From contig NZ_POVU01000001.1 in assembly GCF_003261585.1 (NCBI RefSeq), positions 62,001 through 126,000 on the forward strand: a stretch of DNA of 64,000 nt, written 5' to 3'. The notes beneath the pieces are model-generated. The model did no database searches and was not told the DNA's origin. It worked only from the letters and a program-made list of their open reading frames with translations. This DNA comes from Acinetobacter sp. MB5 (GTDB lineage: Bacteria > Pseudomonadota > Gammaproteobacteria > Pseudomonadales > Moraxellaceae). This document shows positions 55,475 through 64,000 of this stretch, one piece after another. Positions within the stretch are counted from its first letter, which is position 1. Each line of letters opens with the position of its first letter. A program made the translations under genes and the position numbers.

Positions 55475-57139
55475 TCATGGAATCATCCATGGAAAAACAT
55501 AGGCTTGAAGGGTAATGATAATACCAATCATCACAGTAAATGCGATACTGTGCTTCACCGTGAAACGGAATAAATCAGATTCTTTACCGACCAAACCTAC
55601 CGCAGCACATGCAATTGCAATCGATTGAGGTGAAATCATCTTACCTGTTACACCACCTGAAGTGTTCGCAGCAACGAGCAATACATCTGGCACGCCAATT
55701 TGATGTGCAGTAGTGGCTTGCAACGCACTGAACAAGGCATTTGCAGATGTATCCGAACCTGTCAAGAACACACCCATCCAACCTAAGAATGGCGAGAAGA
55801 ACGTAAATGCCTGACCTGTATGTGCTAAAGCCAATGCCAATGTTGCTGACATACCTGAGTAGTTCGCGATAAAGGCAAATGCAAGCACCATTCCAATTGA
55901 ATAGATTGGTGTTTTTAGCTCTTTTAAGGTTTCACCAAAAGTTGCAACTGCTGCTGCAGGACGCATTTTCAACACGATAATCGAGATAATTGCCGCAATA
56001 ATAATTGCTGTCCCTGTCGCCGAGAACCAGTCAAATTTAAAGATTGCATCATAATCAGTAGCCTTACCTACAACTGGTGGCATTTTTTGTACCAATTGAT
56101 GTAAATACGGCACTTTAATGGCAATAATCCAGTCATGCAAAGCCCCATCTTTTGCAAATAAGCTCTTAAATGGCTTAATACTCCATATTGTGACCATTGC
56201 TGTCAAAATCATGAATGGTGACCAAGCCTTAAAGATTTGACCCGCAGTATGTTGTTGCTTTTGCTGTTCTAGAATTGCACTGTCAACAGCACCATCTTCA
56301 TTCGAGAAACGGAAAATATGTTTTGGTTTCCAAAACTTAAGTAAGACAGTTAAGCTCACCAAAGATGCAATTGCAGCGGTAATATCTGGAAGTTCTGGGC
56401 CAACAAAGTTTGAAGTCAGGTATTGAGCCAAAGAAAATGCACCACCACCGACCAAGATCGCAGGCCATGTTTCTTTCACACCACGCCAGCCATCCATAAT
56501 CGCCATAATCCAGATTAAGACAATTGGCACAACAAACGGTAATTGACGACCGACCATTTGGCTAATTTCATGCGTTTCAACACCTGAAACCTGACCCGCA
56601 ACAATAATTGGAATCCCCATCGCACCAAACGCCACAGGCGCAGTATTCACAATCAGGCACAAACCAGCTGCGTAAATTGGTTTAAAGCCCAATCCAACCA
56701 ATAGTGCTGCTGTAATTGCAACTGGCGCACCAAAGCCCGCAGCACCCTCAAGGAAAGTACCAAAAGCAAAGCCTACCAAGAGCATTTGTAAACGCTGATC
56801 TTCGGTAATCGACAAAATACTAGAGCGAATTACATCGAATTGCCCAGTTTTTACCGAGACTTTATAAAGGAATACCGCACCAATGATGATCCAAGAAATT
56901 GGCCAAAGCCCATAAAAGAAACCATAAATGATGGATGCAAAAGCCATACTGATTGGCATATGGTAAGCAAATAGCGATACCAGCAATGCCAAAACGACAG
57001 TAATTGTCCCTGCTACGCTACCTTTCAGACGAAATACAGCTAAAGCAAGGAAAAAGAAAATAATCGGGATCAAGGCAACTAGACTGGATAGCCAGACATT
57101 ACCAACAGGATCATAAATTTGTTGCCATTGTTGTAGCAT
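55475..57139 (-). CDS. lldP: L-lactate permease
   Basis: A 554-residue inner-membrane carrier with about twelve to fourteen helices, importing L- and D-lactate (and glycolate) with protons. Family signatures are [21 protein letters not shown], written in parts [12 protein letters not shown] and [15 protein letters not shown], and the C-terminal [14 protein letters not shown] and [20 protein letters not shown]. The start has GGAG close upstream (AAGGAGAAGAG). First gene of lldP-lldR-lldD-dld. Confidence 0.96.
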   Translation of the reverse strand: MLQQWQQIYDPVGNVWLSSLVALIPIIFFFLALAVFRLKGSVAGTITVVLALLVSLFAYHMPISMAFASIIYGFFYGLWPISWIIIGAVFLYKVSVKTGQFDVIRSSILSITEDQRLQMLLVGFAFGTFLEGAAGFGAPVAITAALLVGLGFKPIYAAGLCLIVNTAPVAFGAMGIPIIVAGQVSGVETHEISQMVGRQLPFVVPIVLIWIMAIMDGWRGVKETWPAILVGGGAFSLAQYLTSNFVGPELPDITAAIASLVSLTVLLKFWKPKHIFRFSNEDGAVDSAILEQQKQQHTAGQIFKAWSPFMILTAMVTIWSIKPFKSLFAKDGALHDWIIAIKVPYLHQLVQKMPPVVGKATDYDAIFKFDWFSATGTAIIIAAIISIIVLKMRPAAAVATFGETLKELKTPIYSIGMVLAFAFIANYSGMSATLALALAHTGQAFTFFSPFLGWMGVFLTGSDTSANALFSALQATTAHQIGVPDVLLVAANTSGGVTGKMISPQSIAIACAAVGLVGKESDLFRFTVKHSIAFTVMIGIIITLQAYVFPWMIP

Positions 57140-57193
57140 TCTCTTCTCCTTGAAATGCTTCGGCGATATTTATAGACATCCAATGCTTTTAGT

Positions 57194-57208
57194 ATTGGTC
57201 ATACCAAT
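57194..57208. promoter_or_regulatory. LldR-type operator O1
   Basis: Perfect dyad ATTGGT-CAT-ACCAAT, 55 bases before the lldP ATG. It matches the known LldR/PdhR-type core TTGGT-N3-ACCAA. Confidence 0.8.
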
Positions 57209-57287
57209 TTATTTAGAAAAGCATTGATTTGTTGCCGAATAGTAATTATTCACACCAAAAAGATCAACATCGGTCTAAATATTTAAA

Positions 57288-57303
57288 TAATGGTCAGACC
57301 AAT
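57288..57303. promoter_or_regulatory. LldR-type operator O2
   Basis: AATGGT-CAG-ACCAAT, one mismatch from a perfect dyad, 95 bases from O1 centre to centre. Paired operators around a promoter are known for E. coli lldPRD. Confidence 0.7.
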
Positions 57304-57567
57304 ATAAATAGAGATTTATTTCACTTTTCTTTTAAAAGAATGATTTTAAATTTATAATTCATTGAATAATCATAAAGATAGAAAAAATATACGTTTAATT
57401 GACTATTTTTAAGAATGGTTTGCAACTTTAGTCTAAGAAGACACTCAATCATGCACTTTTTTTAATTTCTATATCGCCAATAAGGAAACTCAGGATTCAC
57501 AAATCCCATTCGATATCACAATTTTTTCAGTTAGTATGCAGTGATACTTTCCAAGACTTTTGGCACA

Positions 57568-58965
57568 ATGACTGATTCAGCAGAATACCTAGATCATATT
57601 TTCCAACAACAAAAAAAGGCTTTTTTAGCCGAACAATACCCCACGCTAGAACAACGCCGCACTTGGCTAAAACAATTAAAAACTGCATTGCTCAAGCACC
57701 AAAATGCCATTAATGCTGCGATTTCTGCCGATTTTGGACATCGAAGTAACGATGAAACCCTACTGGTGGAAATGCTGCCGAGCATTATGGGTATTCAGCA
57801 CAGTCTGAAACATCTTAAAAAGTGGATGAAACCAAGTCACCGTCAAGTCAGTATTTTGTTTCAACCTGCTCAGGCTTATGTGCTGTATCAACCTTTGGGT
57901 GTGGTTGGCATCATTGTGCCGTGGAATTACCCTTTGTTTCTGGCGATTGGCCCGCTTTGCCAAGCCTTAGCCGCAGGTAATCGGGCGATGCTGAAAATGA
58001 GTGAATTTACTCCCAATTTCTCAGCCTTATTTAAAACCATACTGGCTGAAGTTTTTCCTGAAGATTTGGTTCATGTCGTCATTGGCGATCATCAAATCGC
58101 TGCCAAGTTTTCTACACTGCCCTTTGATCACTTACTGTTTACAGGTTCAACCGTGATTGGTCGACAAGTGATGCAAGCAGCCTCGGAACACTTAACGCCT
58201 GTTACTTTAGAATTGGGAGGAAAATCACCGAGCATTTTAGGTAAAGATGCACCTTTTGAAGAATCTGTACGACGTATTGCGTTTGGCAAAGCCATCAATG
58301 CTGGGCAAACCTGTGTCGCACCTGATTATGTTTTTGTTCCAGAAAACTTGCTCAATCGCTTTATTGAAACCTATCAAAATGTCATGCGGGAATTTTATCC
58401 TGAACTCGCTCACAATCCAGATTGCAGTCAAATTATCAATGCACGTCAAGCCCATCGTCTACAGAGCTATTTAGATGATGCACAAGCACAAGGTGCAAAG
58501 ATTACCTCGCTTTACCCTGCAACTGAGCAGCATTTTGGATATTATCTGGTACAAAATGTACATGATGATATGTTACTGATGCAAAATGAAATTTTCGGTT
58601 CGATTTTGCCAATTTTAACTTATCAGCATATTGATGAAGTGATCGACTATATCAATCAGCGTCCACGCCCATTAGCGCTATATTATTTTGGTTACGACAA
58701 AAATGAGCAGCCGTACTTTATCAAGCACACACATAGCGGTGGGGTCTGTTTAAATGAAACCCTGGTTCACGTTGCACAGGACGACTTACCGTTCGGTGGT
58801 ATTGGAGCTTCAGGGCTTGGGCATTATCATGGACATGAAGGTTTCTTGACCTTTAGTCATGCCAAGTCCGTCTTTGTCCGTCCAAAATTCAGTTTGATGA
58901 AACTAATCTATCCACCGTATGGCACATGGTTACAAAAGCTGATTTTCCGTCTATTTTTACGTTAA
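57568..58965 (+). CDS. Aldehyde dehydrogenase, coniferyl aldehyde dehydrogenase type
   Basis: A 465-residue NAD(P)-dependent aldehyde dehydrogenase. Seen: PLGVVGIIVPWNYPLFLAIG with the catalytic Asn, FTGSTVIGRQVMQAA as cofactor loop, VTLELGGKSPSIL with the general-base Glu, and GQTCVAPDYVFVP with the catalytic Cys. The C-terminal part ends with a hydrophobic basic tail (IYPPYGTWLQKLIFRLFLR), as in membrane-associated class 3 ALDHs. ATG at 57568 is preferred over the GTG at 57541; neither has a strong ribosome site. Long-chain or aromatic aldehydes are plausible substrates. Confidence 0.88.
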   Translation: MTDSAEYLDHIFQQQKKAFLAEQYPTLEQRRTWLKQLKTALLKHQNAINAAISADFGHRSNDETLLVEMLPSIMGIQHSLKHLKKWMKPSHRQVSILFQPAQAYVLYQPLGVVGIIVPWNYPLFLAIGPLCQALAAGNRAMLKMSEFTPNFSALFKTILAEVFPEDLVHVVIGDHQIAAKFSTLPFDHLLFTGSTVIGRQVMQAASEHLTPVTLELGGKSPSILGKDAPFEESVRRIAFGKAINAGQTCVAPDYVFVPENLLNRFIETYQNVMREFYPELAHNPDCSQIINARQAHRLQSYLDDAQAQGAKITSLYPATEQHFGYYLVQNVHDDMLLMQNEIFGSILPILTYQHIDEVIDYINQRPRPLALYYFGYDKNEQPYFIKHTHSGGVCLNETLVHVAQDDLPFGGIGASGLGHYHGHEGFLTFSHAKSVFVRPKFSLMKLIYPPYGTWLQKLIFRLFLR

Positions 58966-58972
58966 TCATTCA

Positions 58973-60364
58973 TCAACCAAGCTGTTGCATCACACGTTGC
59001 AATACCTGATAAATCCGTTGATCTGCTGACTGTGCCACATTGAAACGTAAAAACTGGTCAGCCGATTGGCGCACACTAAACACATTTCCAGGCGCTAAAA
59101 TAATGCCTTCTTGCAAGCAAAGTTTAGAAATTTGCTGTGCTGAATACCCTTCTGGCAACTGACACCATAAGAACATTCCCGATTGAGGAATCAACCAAGG
59201 ACGAATACCTAAAGGGGCTAATTTCTGTATGGTTTTACTCATCGCCAATGCCAATTGCTGCTTTAACCACTCCACATGTTTTCGGTAAGCATTGTCGGTT
59301 AAGGCATGATAAATCAGTTCTGTACTGAGCTGATTATTGTTAAAACTGGTCGCGATTTTCAGATCAATTAATTGCTCAATCCACTGTTGTTGCGTCGCAA
59401 TATAACCACAACGCATTGAAGCAGAAAGTGTTTTAGAAAAACTCCCAATTTGGATCACCTGAGCAAAACCATTCAATGCCGCATAGCGCGGTGCAGGCAT
59501 ATATTCAAAGTCTGCAAAAATATCATCTTCAACAATAATTAAATCGGTTTGCTCGACCATTTTCAGAACTTGATAGGCTGTTGCAAGCGACAACTGACCA
59601 CCCGTTGGGTTATGAATACCTGAATTAGTGATATAAAGTCTCGGTTTATATCCTAAAGCCTCTCGAAACTGTTCCAGATCTGGGCCTGTCGCCGTCCAAG
59701 GAATCGAAATGGTTTTGACCTGATGAGTTTTTAGCAAAGCATGAAAATTAAAATAACAAGGGTCATCAATCAGTACAACATCATTCGGATTGAGAAAAAG
59801 TCGACAAACTAAATCAATGGCATGTGTACCACTATCGGTCAATAAAATTTGATCAGGATGCGCCGTTACACCTGTGGTCTGCATGCGCTGGGCAATTAAA
59901 TGTCGAAGCTCGGCAAAACCCAAAGGTTGACCATAACTCACCAAATACGATGTTGTCGATCTTGAAACTGTTCGTAAAGACTTACGAATCAGATCTTCTG
60001 GCATCCAGTGTTCAGGAAGCCAGCCACAGCCTGGTTTTAAATGACTTGCATCGGCCTCTAAAGACTGCCGAGAAATCCATAATGGATCGACATCACGGTC
60101 TAAACGGGGTGCGATTGCCGTAAAGGCATAAGATGCACGAATGCCAGTGACAAAATAACCAGACCCCGCTCTAGCCTCAATCCGTTGCTCTGTGACCAAA
60201 CGCGCATAGGCTTCTATGACCGTTGAAATAGACACATCCAGCTGCTCCGCAAGTTGCCTAAGTGATGGCAAACGTGACCCTGCAACCAAAATTCGGTTTT
60301 CAATTTGTTGATGAACATGGGCTTTTACCCGTTCAATTTTACTCGATGCAGCGAACTCATCCAT
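58973..60364 (-). CDS. MocR family regulator (GntR wing plus aminotransferase fold)
   Basis: A 463-residue PLP-binding transcription factor. N-terminal GntR winged helix: RVKAHVHQQIENRILVAGSR, LPSLRQLAEQLDVSISTVIE, IEARAGSGYFVTG; then a class I aminotransferase-like domain with TDSGTHAIDLVCRLFLNPND, YITNSGIHNPTGGQL and the PLP lysine in IGSFSKTLSASMRCGY. Divergent from the DMT transporter at 60476 with a 111-base gap; MocR proteins often control the adjacent divergent gene. Convergent with the aldehyde dehydrogenase. Confidence 0.92.
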   Translation of the reverse strand: MDEFAASSKIERVKAHVHQQIENRILVAGSRLPSLRQLAEQLDVSISTVIEAYARLVTEQRIEARAGSGYFVTGIRASYAFTAIAPRLDRDVDPLWISRQSLEADASHLKPGCGWLPEHWMPEDLIRKSLRTVSRSTTSYLVSYGQPLGFAELRHLIAQRMQTTGVTAHPDQILLTDSGTHAIDLVCRLFLNPNDVVLIDDPCYFNFHALLKTHQVKTISIPWTATGPDLEQFREALGYKPRLYITNSGIHNPTGGQLSLATAYQVLKMVEQTDLIIVEDDIFADFEYMPAPRYAALNGFAQVIQIGSFSKTLSASMRCGYIATQQQWIEQLIDLKIATSFNNNQLSTELIYHALTDNAYRKHVEWLKQQLALAMSKTIQKLAPLGIRPWLIPQSGMFLWCQLPEGYSAQQISKLCLQEGIILAPGNVFSVRQSADQFLRFNVAQSADQRIYQVLQRVMQQLG

Positions 60365-60475
60365 AACAGTTTTAATTTTTATACCCTAACAGTTTTATTC
60401 AATTGTATGGCTTTGTGACTGTTTCAACAAGCCTCTCATTTTATACATTCAGATCATTGGATGGAGAGTTTATCA

Positions 60476-61345
60476 ATGTTGAATATTTCACGTGGTTGGT
60501 TAAGTGGATTTTGTGGCGTGTGTATTTTTGCAGGTTCGTTGCCTGCAACACGTTTGGCTGTTGTCGGATTTAGCCCTGAGTTTTTAACGTCAATCCGCGC
60601 ACTAATTGCAGGCATTTTGGCTTTATGTACCGTACTTTGCTTTAAACAGCGTTTACCCTCTATCACTCAGTTTAGATCACTCATACTGGTCGCCATTGGA
60701 GTCGTATTGGGCTTTCCTTTATTTACAGCATTAGCGCTCAAACAAATGAGTGCATCTTATTCGATTGTATTCGTTGGATTATTGCCTTTAGCAACTGCTA
60801 TTTTTGCCATCCTATTGGGTGAGAAGAAACCTCCTTATCAATTTTGGCTGTTTGCAATGCTTGGCAGTTGTAGCATTATTGCTTTCATCTATATGTCACC
60901 GCAGACACAACACCCGATTTCTGCGGATTTGTATATGCTGGCAGCAATTTTACTTTGTGGACTAGGTTATGCCGAAGGTGGTCGTTTATCGAAAGATTTG
61001 GGTGGTTTACATGTTATTTCTTGGGCGCTGATCTTGACTCTTCCCTTTATGTTATTTGGCAGCATCTATTATTTCCCTCAGAGCTTTAGCCATGTCACAT
61101 TCAGCGCATCTTTAGGATTACTTTATGTGTCTCTATTTAGCATGTTTATTGGATTTATTTTTTGGTATCACGGCTTAGCCACAGGCGGTGTCGTTGCAGT
61201 GGGGCAATTACAACTACTACAGCCTTTTTTGGGTCTGGGTTTATCCGCAATTATTTTGCATGAACCTGTCGGCTGGTCAATGTTTCTAACCAGTTTACTG
61301 GTGGTAGGCTGTGTAAGCTTTGCCAAGAAATTTTCTGTTCGCTAA
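60476..61345 (+). CDS. EamA/DMT family transporter
   Basis: A 289-residue inner-membrane protein with ten predicted helices in two EamA halves (RGWLSGFCGVCIFAGSLPAT, PEFLTSIRALIAGILALCTV; then ADLYMLAAILLCGLGYAEGG and VGQLQLLQPFLGLGLSAIIL). ATG at 60476 has GGAGAG seven bases upstream and is preferred over the ATG at 60461. Probably exports an amino acid or related metabolite. Divergent MocR regulator suggests a PLP- or amino-acid-linked substrate, by inference. Confidence 0.86.
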   Translation: MLNISRGWLSGFCGVCIFAGSLPATRLAVVGFSPEFLTSIRALIAGILALCTVLCFKQRLPSITQFRSLILVAIGVVLGFPLFTALALKQMSASYSIVFVGLLPLATAIFAILLGEKKPPYQFWLFAMLGSCSIIAFIYMSPQTQHPISADLYMLAAILLCGLGYAEGGRLSKDLGGLHVISWALILTLPFMLFGSIYYFPQSFSHVTFSASLGLLYVSLFSMFIGFIFWYHGLATGGVVAVGQLQLLQPFLGLGLSAIILHEPVGWSMFLTSLLVVGCVSFAKKFSVR

Positions 61346-62118
61346 ATACATCTCTCGGTAAGTCATTTAGGGCTTACCAAGCTTAATTCTATTCAAGTAT
61401 TTAAATCCAGATCCATAAGAAAATCATTTAAAAATCATGTTCAAATATCAGTTCTTTAGATATTGGAAATGATATCATTCTACATGTAACAACTTATTGC
61501 ACATTCTATAAACACTTACACTGCTGTTTTATCACTCAACACACGTTCAATCTGAACAAAATGGTCAATGCCTTTTAGTTTATGAGGACAATTTGGTTCA
61601 GACAAAAGTACGCTTTCTGCAAGTTTTGTTCAGGACTCAAAGTCATTTTCAATAAAATACTTAGGCTATTACCCCTAATCAAGGGATTAATTTTGTGGAT
61701 ATCATTCTAAATATATCTTGTTAAAAATCTTGAAAATTATAAAATTTACTTAATTTATTCATATGCTTAATAATTTAAAACCTTGCAAATAGCTTAAAAT
61801 CAAAGTGACTACGAAACCCAACTTTGTTATAAATTCCACCATTCCAATTGTTTTTATTTAGTGTTAGTGTAAACAACCATAAGATTTCTAAACATTCCAA
61901 AAAATTAAAGATACATACAAGTTTTATGTTTTCAAAATGGCACTTTTTAACATTGTTAATTTTCCCAAAAATTTACAAGATATACGCATAATTTGATTTG
62001 TTTATTCTGTATAGATAAGTACAACTTGCAAAATAATTACAGAATTCAAAGCAAAAATCAGCCAACTTTGTAAAGATCTTGCAAAAAATGATTGCAATTT
62101 CTGACTGGAGCGCACTAT
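61346..62118. other. 773-base intergenic region, mostly AT-rich
   Basis: Apart from the gene remnant at 61516-61665 I see no coding or RNA gene here. The last 150 bases before aroQ should hold the promoter of the aroQ-accB-accC group. Confidence 0.5.
61516..61665 (-). pseudogene. Short gene remnant, perhaps nucleotide cyclase C-terminus
   Basis: On the minus strand about 50 codons read KYFIENDFES, a TGA stop, TKLAESVLLSEPNCPHKLKG, IDHFVQIERVLSDKTAV and TAA. Stops close the frame upstream. The LKG...V(Q/E)xxRVL pattern resembles the C-terminal end of adenylate/guanylate cyclase domains. Evidence is thin. Confidence 0.3.
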
Positions 62119-62556
62119 ATGACTTCACGTATTTTGGTCATTCACGGACCAAATCTAAATTTGCTAGGAAAGCGCGAACCTGAAGTATATGGGCACCTCA
62201 CTTTAAACGACATTAATCAAAGCCTGATTGAACAAGCCAAACAACAAGATTGCTCTTTAGATACATTTCAAAGCAACCATGAAGGTGCGATTGTCGACCG
62301 TATTCATTTAGCACAAGAACAAGGTGTGCAATTTATCATTATTAACCCAGCAGCATATACACATACATCGGTTGCATTACGTGATGCGCTGCTTGGGGTC
62401 AATATTCCATTTATTGAAGTGCATTTATCCAATGTGCATGCCCGTGAAGCCTTTCGTCATCACTCATACCTCAGCGATAAAGCCGTCGGTGTGATTTGTG
62501 GCCTAGGTGCGAAAGGCTATCACTTTGCACTCAATTATGCGATTTCTCAACTTTAA
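62119..62556 (+). CDS. aroQ: Type II 3-dehydroquinate dehydratase
   Basis: A 145-residue flavodoxin-like enzyme of the shikimate pathway, forming 3-dehydroshikimate; works as a dodecamer. Seen: [20 protein letters not shown] with the catalytic Arg and Tyr loop, [28 protein letters not shown], and [20 protein letters not shown] with the catalytic His. ATG at 62119 with GGAG eight bases upstream. The neighbour pair accB-accC on the 3' side is the widespread aroQ-accB-accC order. Confidence 0.96.
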   Translation: MTSRILVIHGPNLNLLGKREPEVYGHLTLNDINQSLIEQAKQQDCSLDTFQSNHEGAIVDRIHLAQEQGVQFIIINPAAYTHTSVALRDALLGVNIPFIEVHLSNVHAREAFRHHSYLSDKAVGVICGLGAKGYHFALNYAISQL

Positions 62557-62591
62557 CCTTCTCATTAATCTTCATAAGGAATACGAACACC

Positions 62592-63017
62592 ATGGATATT
62601 CGTAAAATCAAAAAACTCATCGACTTGATGATTGAATCTGATCTTCACGCGATTGAAGTAAAAGAAGGTGATCAATCGATTGCTTTAACTCGCCGTAGCC
62701 CAGCACCAATCCAAATGGGTGTTGCTGCAATGCCAGCACCTGCTGCTGAAGCTGCTGCTCCAAAAGCAAAAGCACCACGTGGTGTTGTTGAAACTGCACC
62801 GATGGTTGGCGTGTTCTATGCAGCGTCAAGCCCAGGCGAAGCACCATTTGTTCAAGTAGGTCAAACAGTTTCTGCTGGTGATACACTTGGTATTATCGAA
62901 GCAATGAAAATCATGAACCCGATTGAAGCAACTCAAAGCGGTGTAATTGAAGAAATCTTGGTAAAAAATGGCGAAGTGATTGAGTTTGGTCAACCGTTAT
63001 TCCGTTACCGCGCATAA
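62592..63017 (+). CDS. accB: Biotin carboxyl carrier protein of acetyl-CoA carboxylase
   Basis: A 141-residue carrier. N-terminal MDIRKIKKLIDLMIESDL, an Ala/Pro-rich linker (PAPAAEAAAPKAKAP), and the biotinyl domain with VGVFYAASSPGEAPFVQVG and the biotin lysine in EAMKIMN near residue 107. ATG at 62592 is chosen from homology, with AAGGA upstream; the longer frame starts inside aroQ. It lies 35 bases after aroQ and 16 before accC. Confidence 0.97.
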   Translation: MDIRKIKKLIDLMIESDLHAIEVKEGDQSIALTRRSPAPIQMGVAAMPAPAAEAAAPKAKAPRGVVETAPMVGVFYAASSPGEAPFVQVGQTVSAGDTLGIIEAMKIMNPIEATQSGVIEEILVKNGEVIEFGQPLFRYRA

Positions 63018-63033
63018 TTACGGGGACTCACAA

Positions 63034-64000
63034 TGTTGCAAAAAGTTCTGATTGCAAACCGTGGTGAGATCGCCTTGCGAATCACCCGCGCTTGTAAAGC
63101 CTTAGGCATTAAAACCGTTGGTGTGTATTCTAGCGCCGACAAAGACTTGATGCATTTGCGTTTTGTCGATGAAGCTGTATGTATCGGTCCTGGTACAACC
63201 AGCGAAAGTTATCTAAATATTCCAGCATTATTAACTGCTGCTGAAGTTACAGGTGCAGATGCCATCCACCCTGGTTATGGCTTCTTGTCTGAAAATGCTG
63301 AATTTGCAGAAATGGTTGAAACTTCGGGCTATATCTTTATTGGTCCACGCCCAGAACACATCCGTTTGATGGGTAACAAAGTTTCGGCAATTACCGCAAT
63401 GCGTAAAGCTGGTGTACCCACAGTACCAGGCTCTCAACACGCAGTAACACCTGCAAATGCAAAAGAAGAAGCAGCGAAAATCGGTTTCCCACTGATTGTT
63501 AAAGCCGCTTCTGGTGGTGGTGGTCGTGGTATGCGTATTGTTGAACGCATCGACACTTTGCTTGAGTCTGTACAAGCAGCTCAACGTGATGCTGAAATGT
63601 GGTTTGGTGATGACACGGTCTATATGGAACGTTTCTTACAAAAACCTCGCCACGTTGAAGTTCAAATCTTGGCAGATGGTCAAGGTCATGCGATTCACCT
63701 GTACGATCGTGACTGTTCTTTACAACGTCGTCACCAGAAAGTGCTTGAAGAAGCGCCTGCACCAGACTTGCCTGAGCAAGCACGTGCTGACATTCTTGAA
63801 GCTTGTGTACATGCATGTAAACTTATGCAGTACCGTGGCGCAGGTACGTTCGAATTCTTATTTGAAGATGGCGAGTTCTTCTTCATTGAGATGAACACAC
63901 GTGTTCAGGTTGAACACCCTGTGACTGAAATGGTCACTGGCGTTGACATCATTGAACAGCAAATTCGTATCGCATCTGGTTTAGGTTTAACCCTTAACCA
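63034..64000 (+). CDS. accC: Biotin carboxylase of acetyl-CoA carboxylase, 3' end outside window
   Basis: ATP-grasp enzyme that carboxylates the biotin on AccB. About 322 residues are visible: [37 protein letters not shown], the glycine-rich ATP loop [48 protein letters not shown] and [20 protein letters not shown], which holds catalytic residues. GGGGA stands before the ATG. The frame is open to the window end. Confidence 0.97.

Overview
The window looks like chromosome of a gammaproteobacterium of the genus Acinetobacter (Moraxellaceae). The evidence is AT-rich DNA, Acinetobacter-like proteins and gene groupings (prpB-prpC-acnD behind a GntR regulator, lldP-lldR-lldD-dld, a divergent PACE pump and LysR pair, recA-recX-ffs), and a type I-F CRISPR-Cas locus. 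No rRNA, tRNA, complete prophage or insertion sequence was recognised.

Layout. 1-1.3 kb: 3' part of an L-serine ammonia-lyase. 1.4-9.6 kb: a catabolic operon (AAHS-type transporter, shikimate-dehydrogenase-like enzyme, TIM-barrel isomerase/dehydratase-like enzyme, two KSTD-like flavoproteins, NIPSNAP protein) facing an IclR regulator, with a perfect palindrome between them. 9.7-11.6 kb: MFS pump and divergent TetR. 11.7-13.8 kb: a tiny zinc-ribbon gene, a broken second copy of it, and a PD-(D/E)XK nuclease-like gene that looks inserted. 13.8-19.2 kb: methylcitrate cycle (acnD, prpC, prpB, GntR regulator). 19.8-21.6 kb: an orphan, possibly phage-tail-like gene.

21.8-33.3 kb: a complete type I-F system, all on the minus strand: cas1, DUF2188 gene, cas2-3, csy1, csy2, csy3, csy4/cas6f, leader, and an array of 46 repeats and 45 spacers. 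Between cas2-3 and the DUF2188 gene lies a degenerate two-repeat mini-CRISPR. It keeps the crRNA 5' handle and the Cas6f hairpins. Its short spacer matches, at 24 of 30 positions and next to a CC PAM, a site over the putative promoter of the DUF2188 gene at the end of cas1. This is the anatomy of a CreA/CreR-type crRNA-like regulatory RNA and is the main discovery candidate of the window.

33.5-51.8 kb: mostly housekeeping genes (FabH-like synthase, hrpA with an in-frame repeat insertion, ahpC, SDR, MerR, GntR plus Cache protein, PACE pump and LysR, tal, LysE and SMR transporters, RcnB-like protein, a 31-residue membrane peptide, yrfG-hslR, recA-recX, 4.5S RNA, cpoB). 51.8-57.5 kb: lactate utilisation operon with two LldR-type operators. 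57.5-64 kb: aldehyde dehydrogenase, MocR regulator with divergent DMT transporter, a small gene remnant, aroQ, accB and the start of accC.
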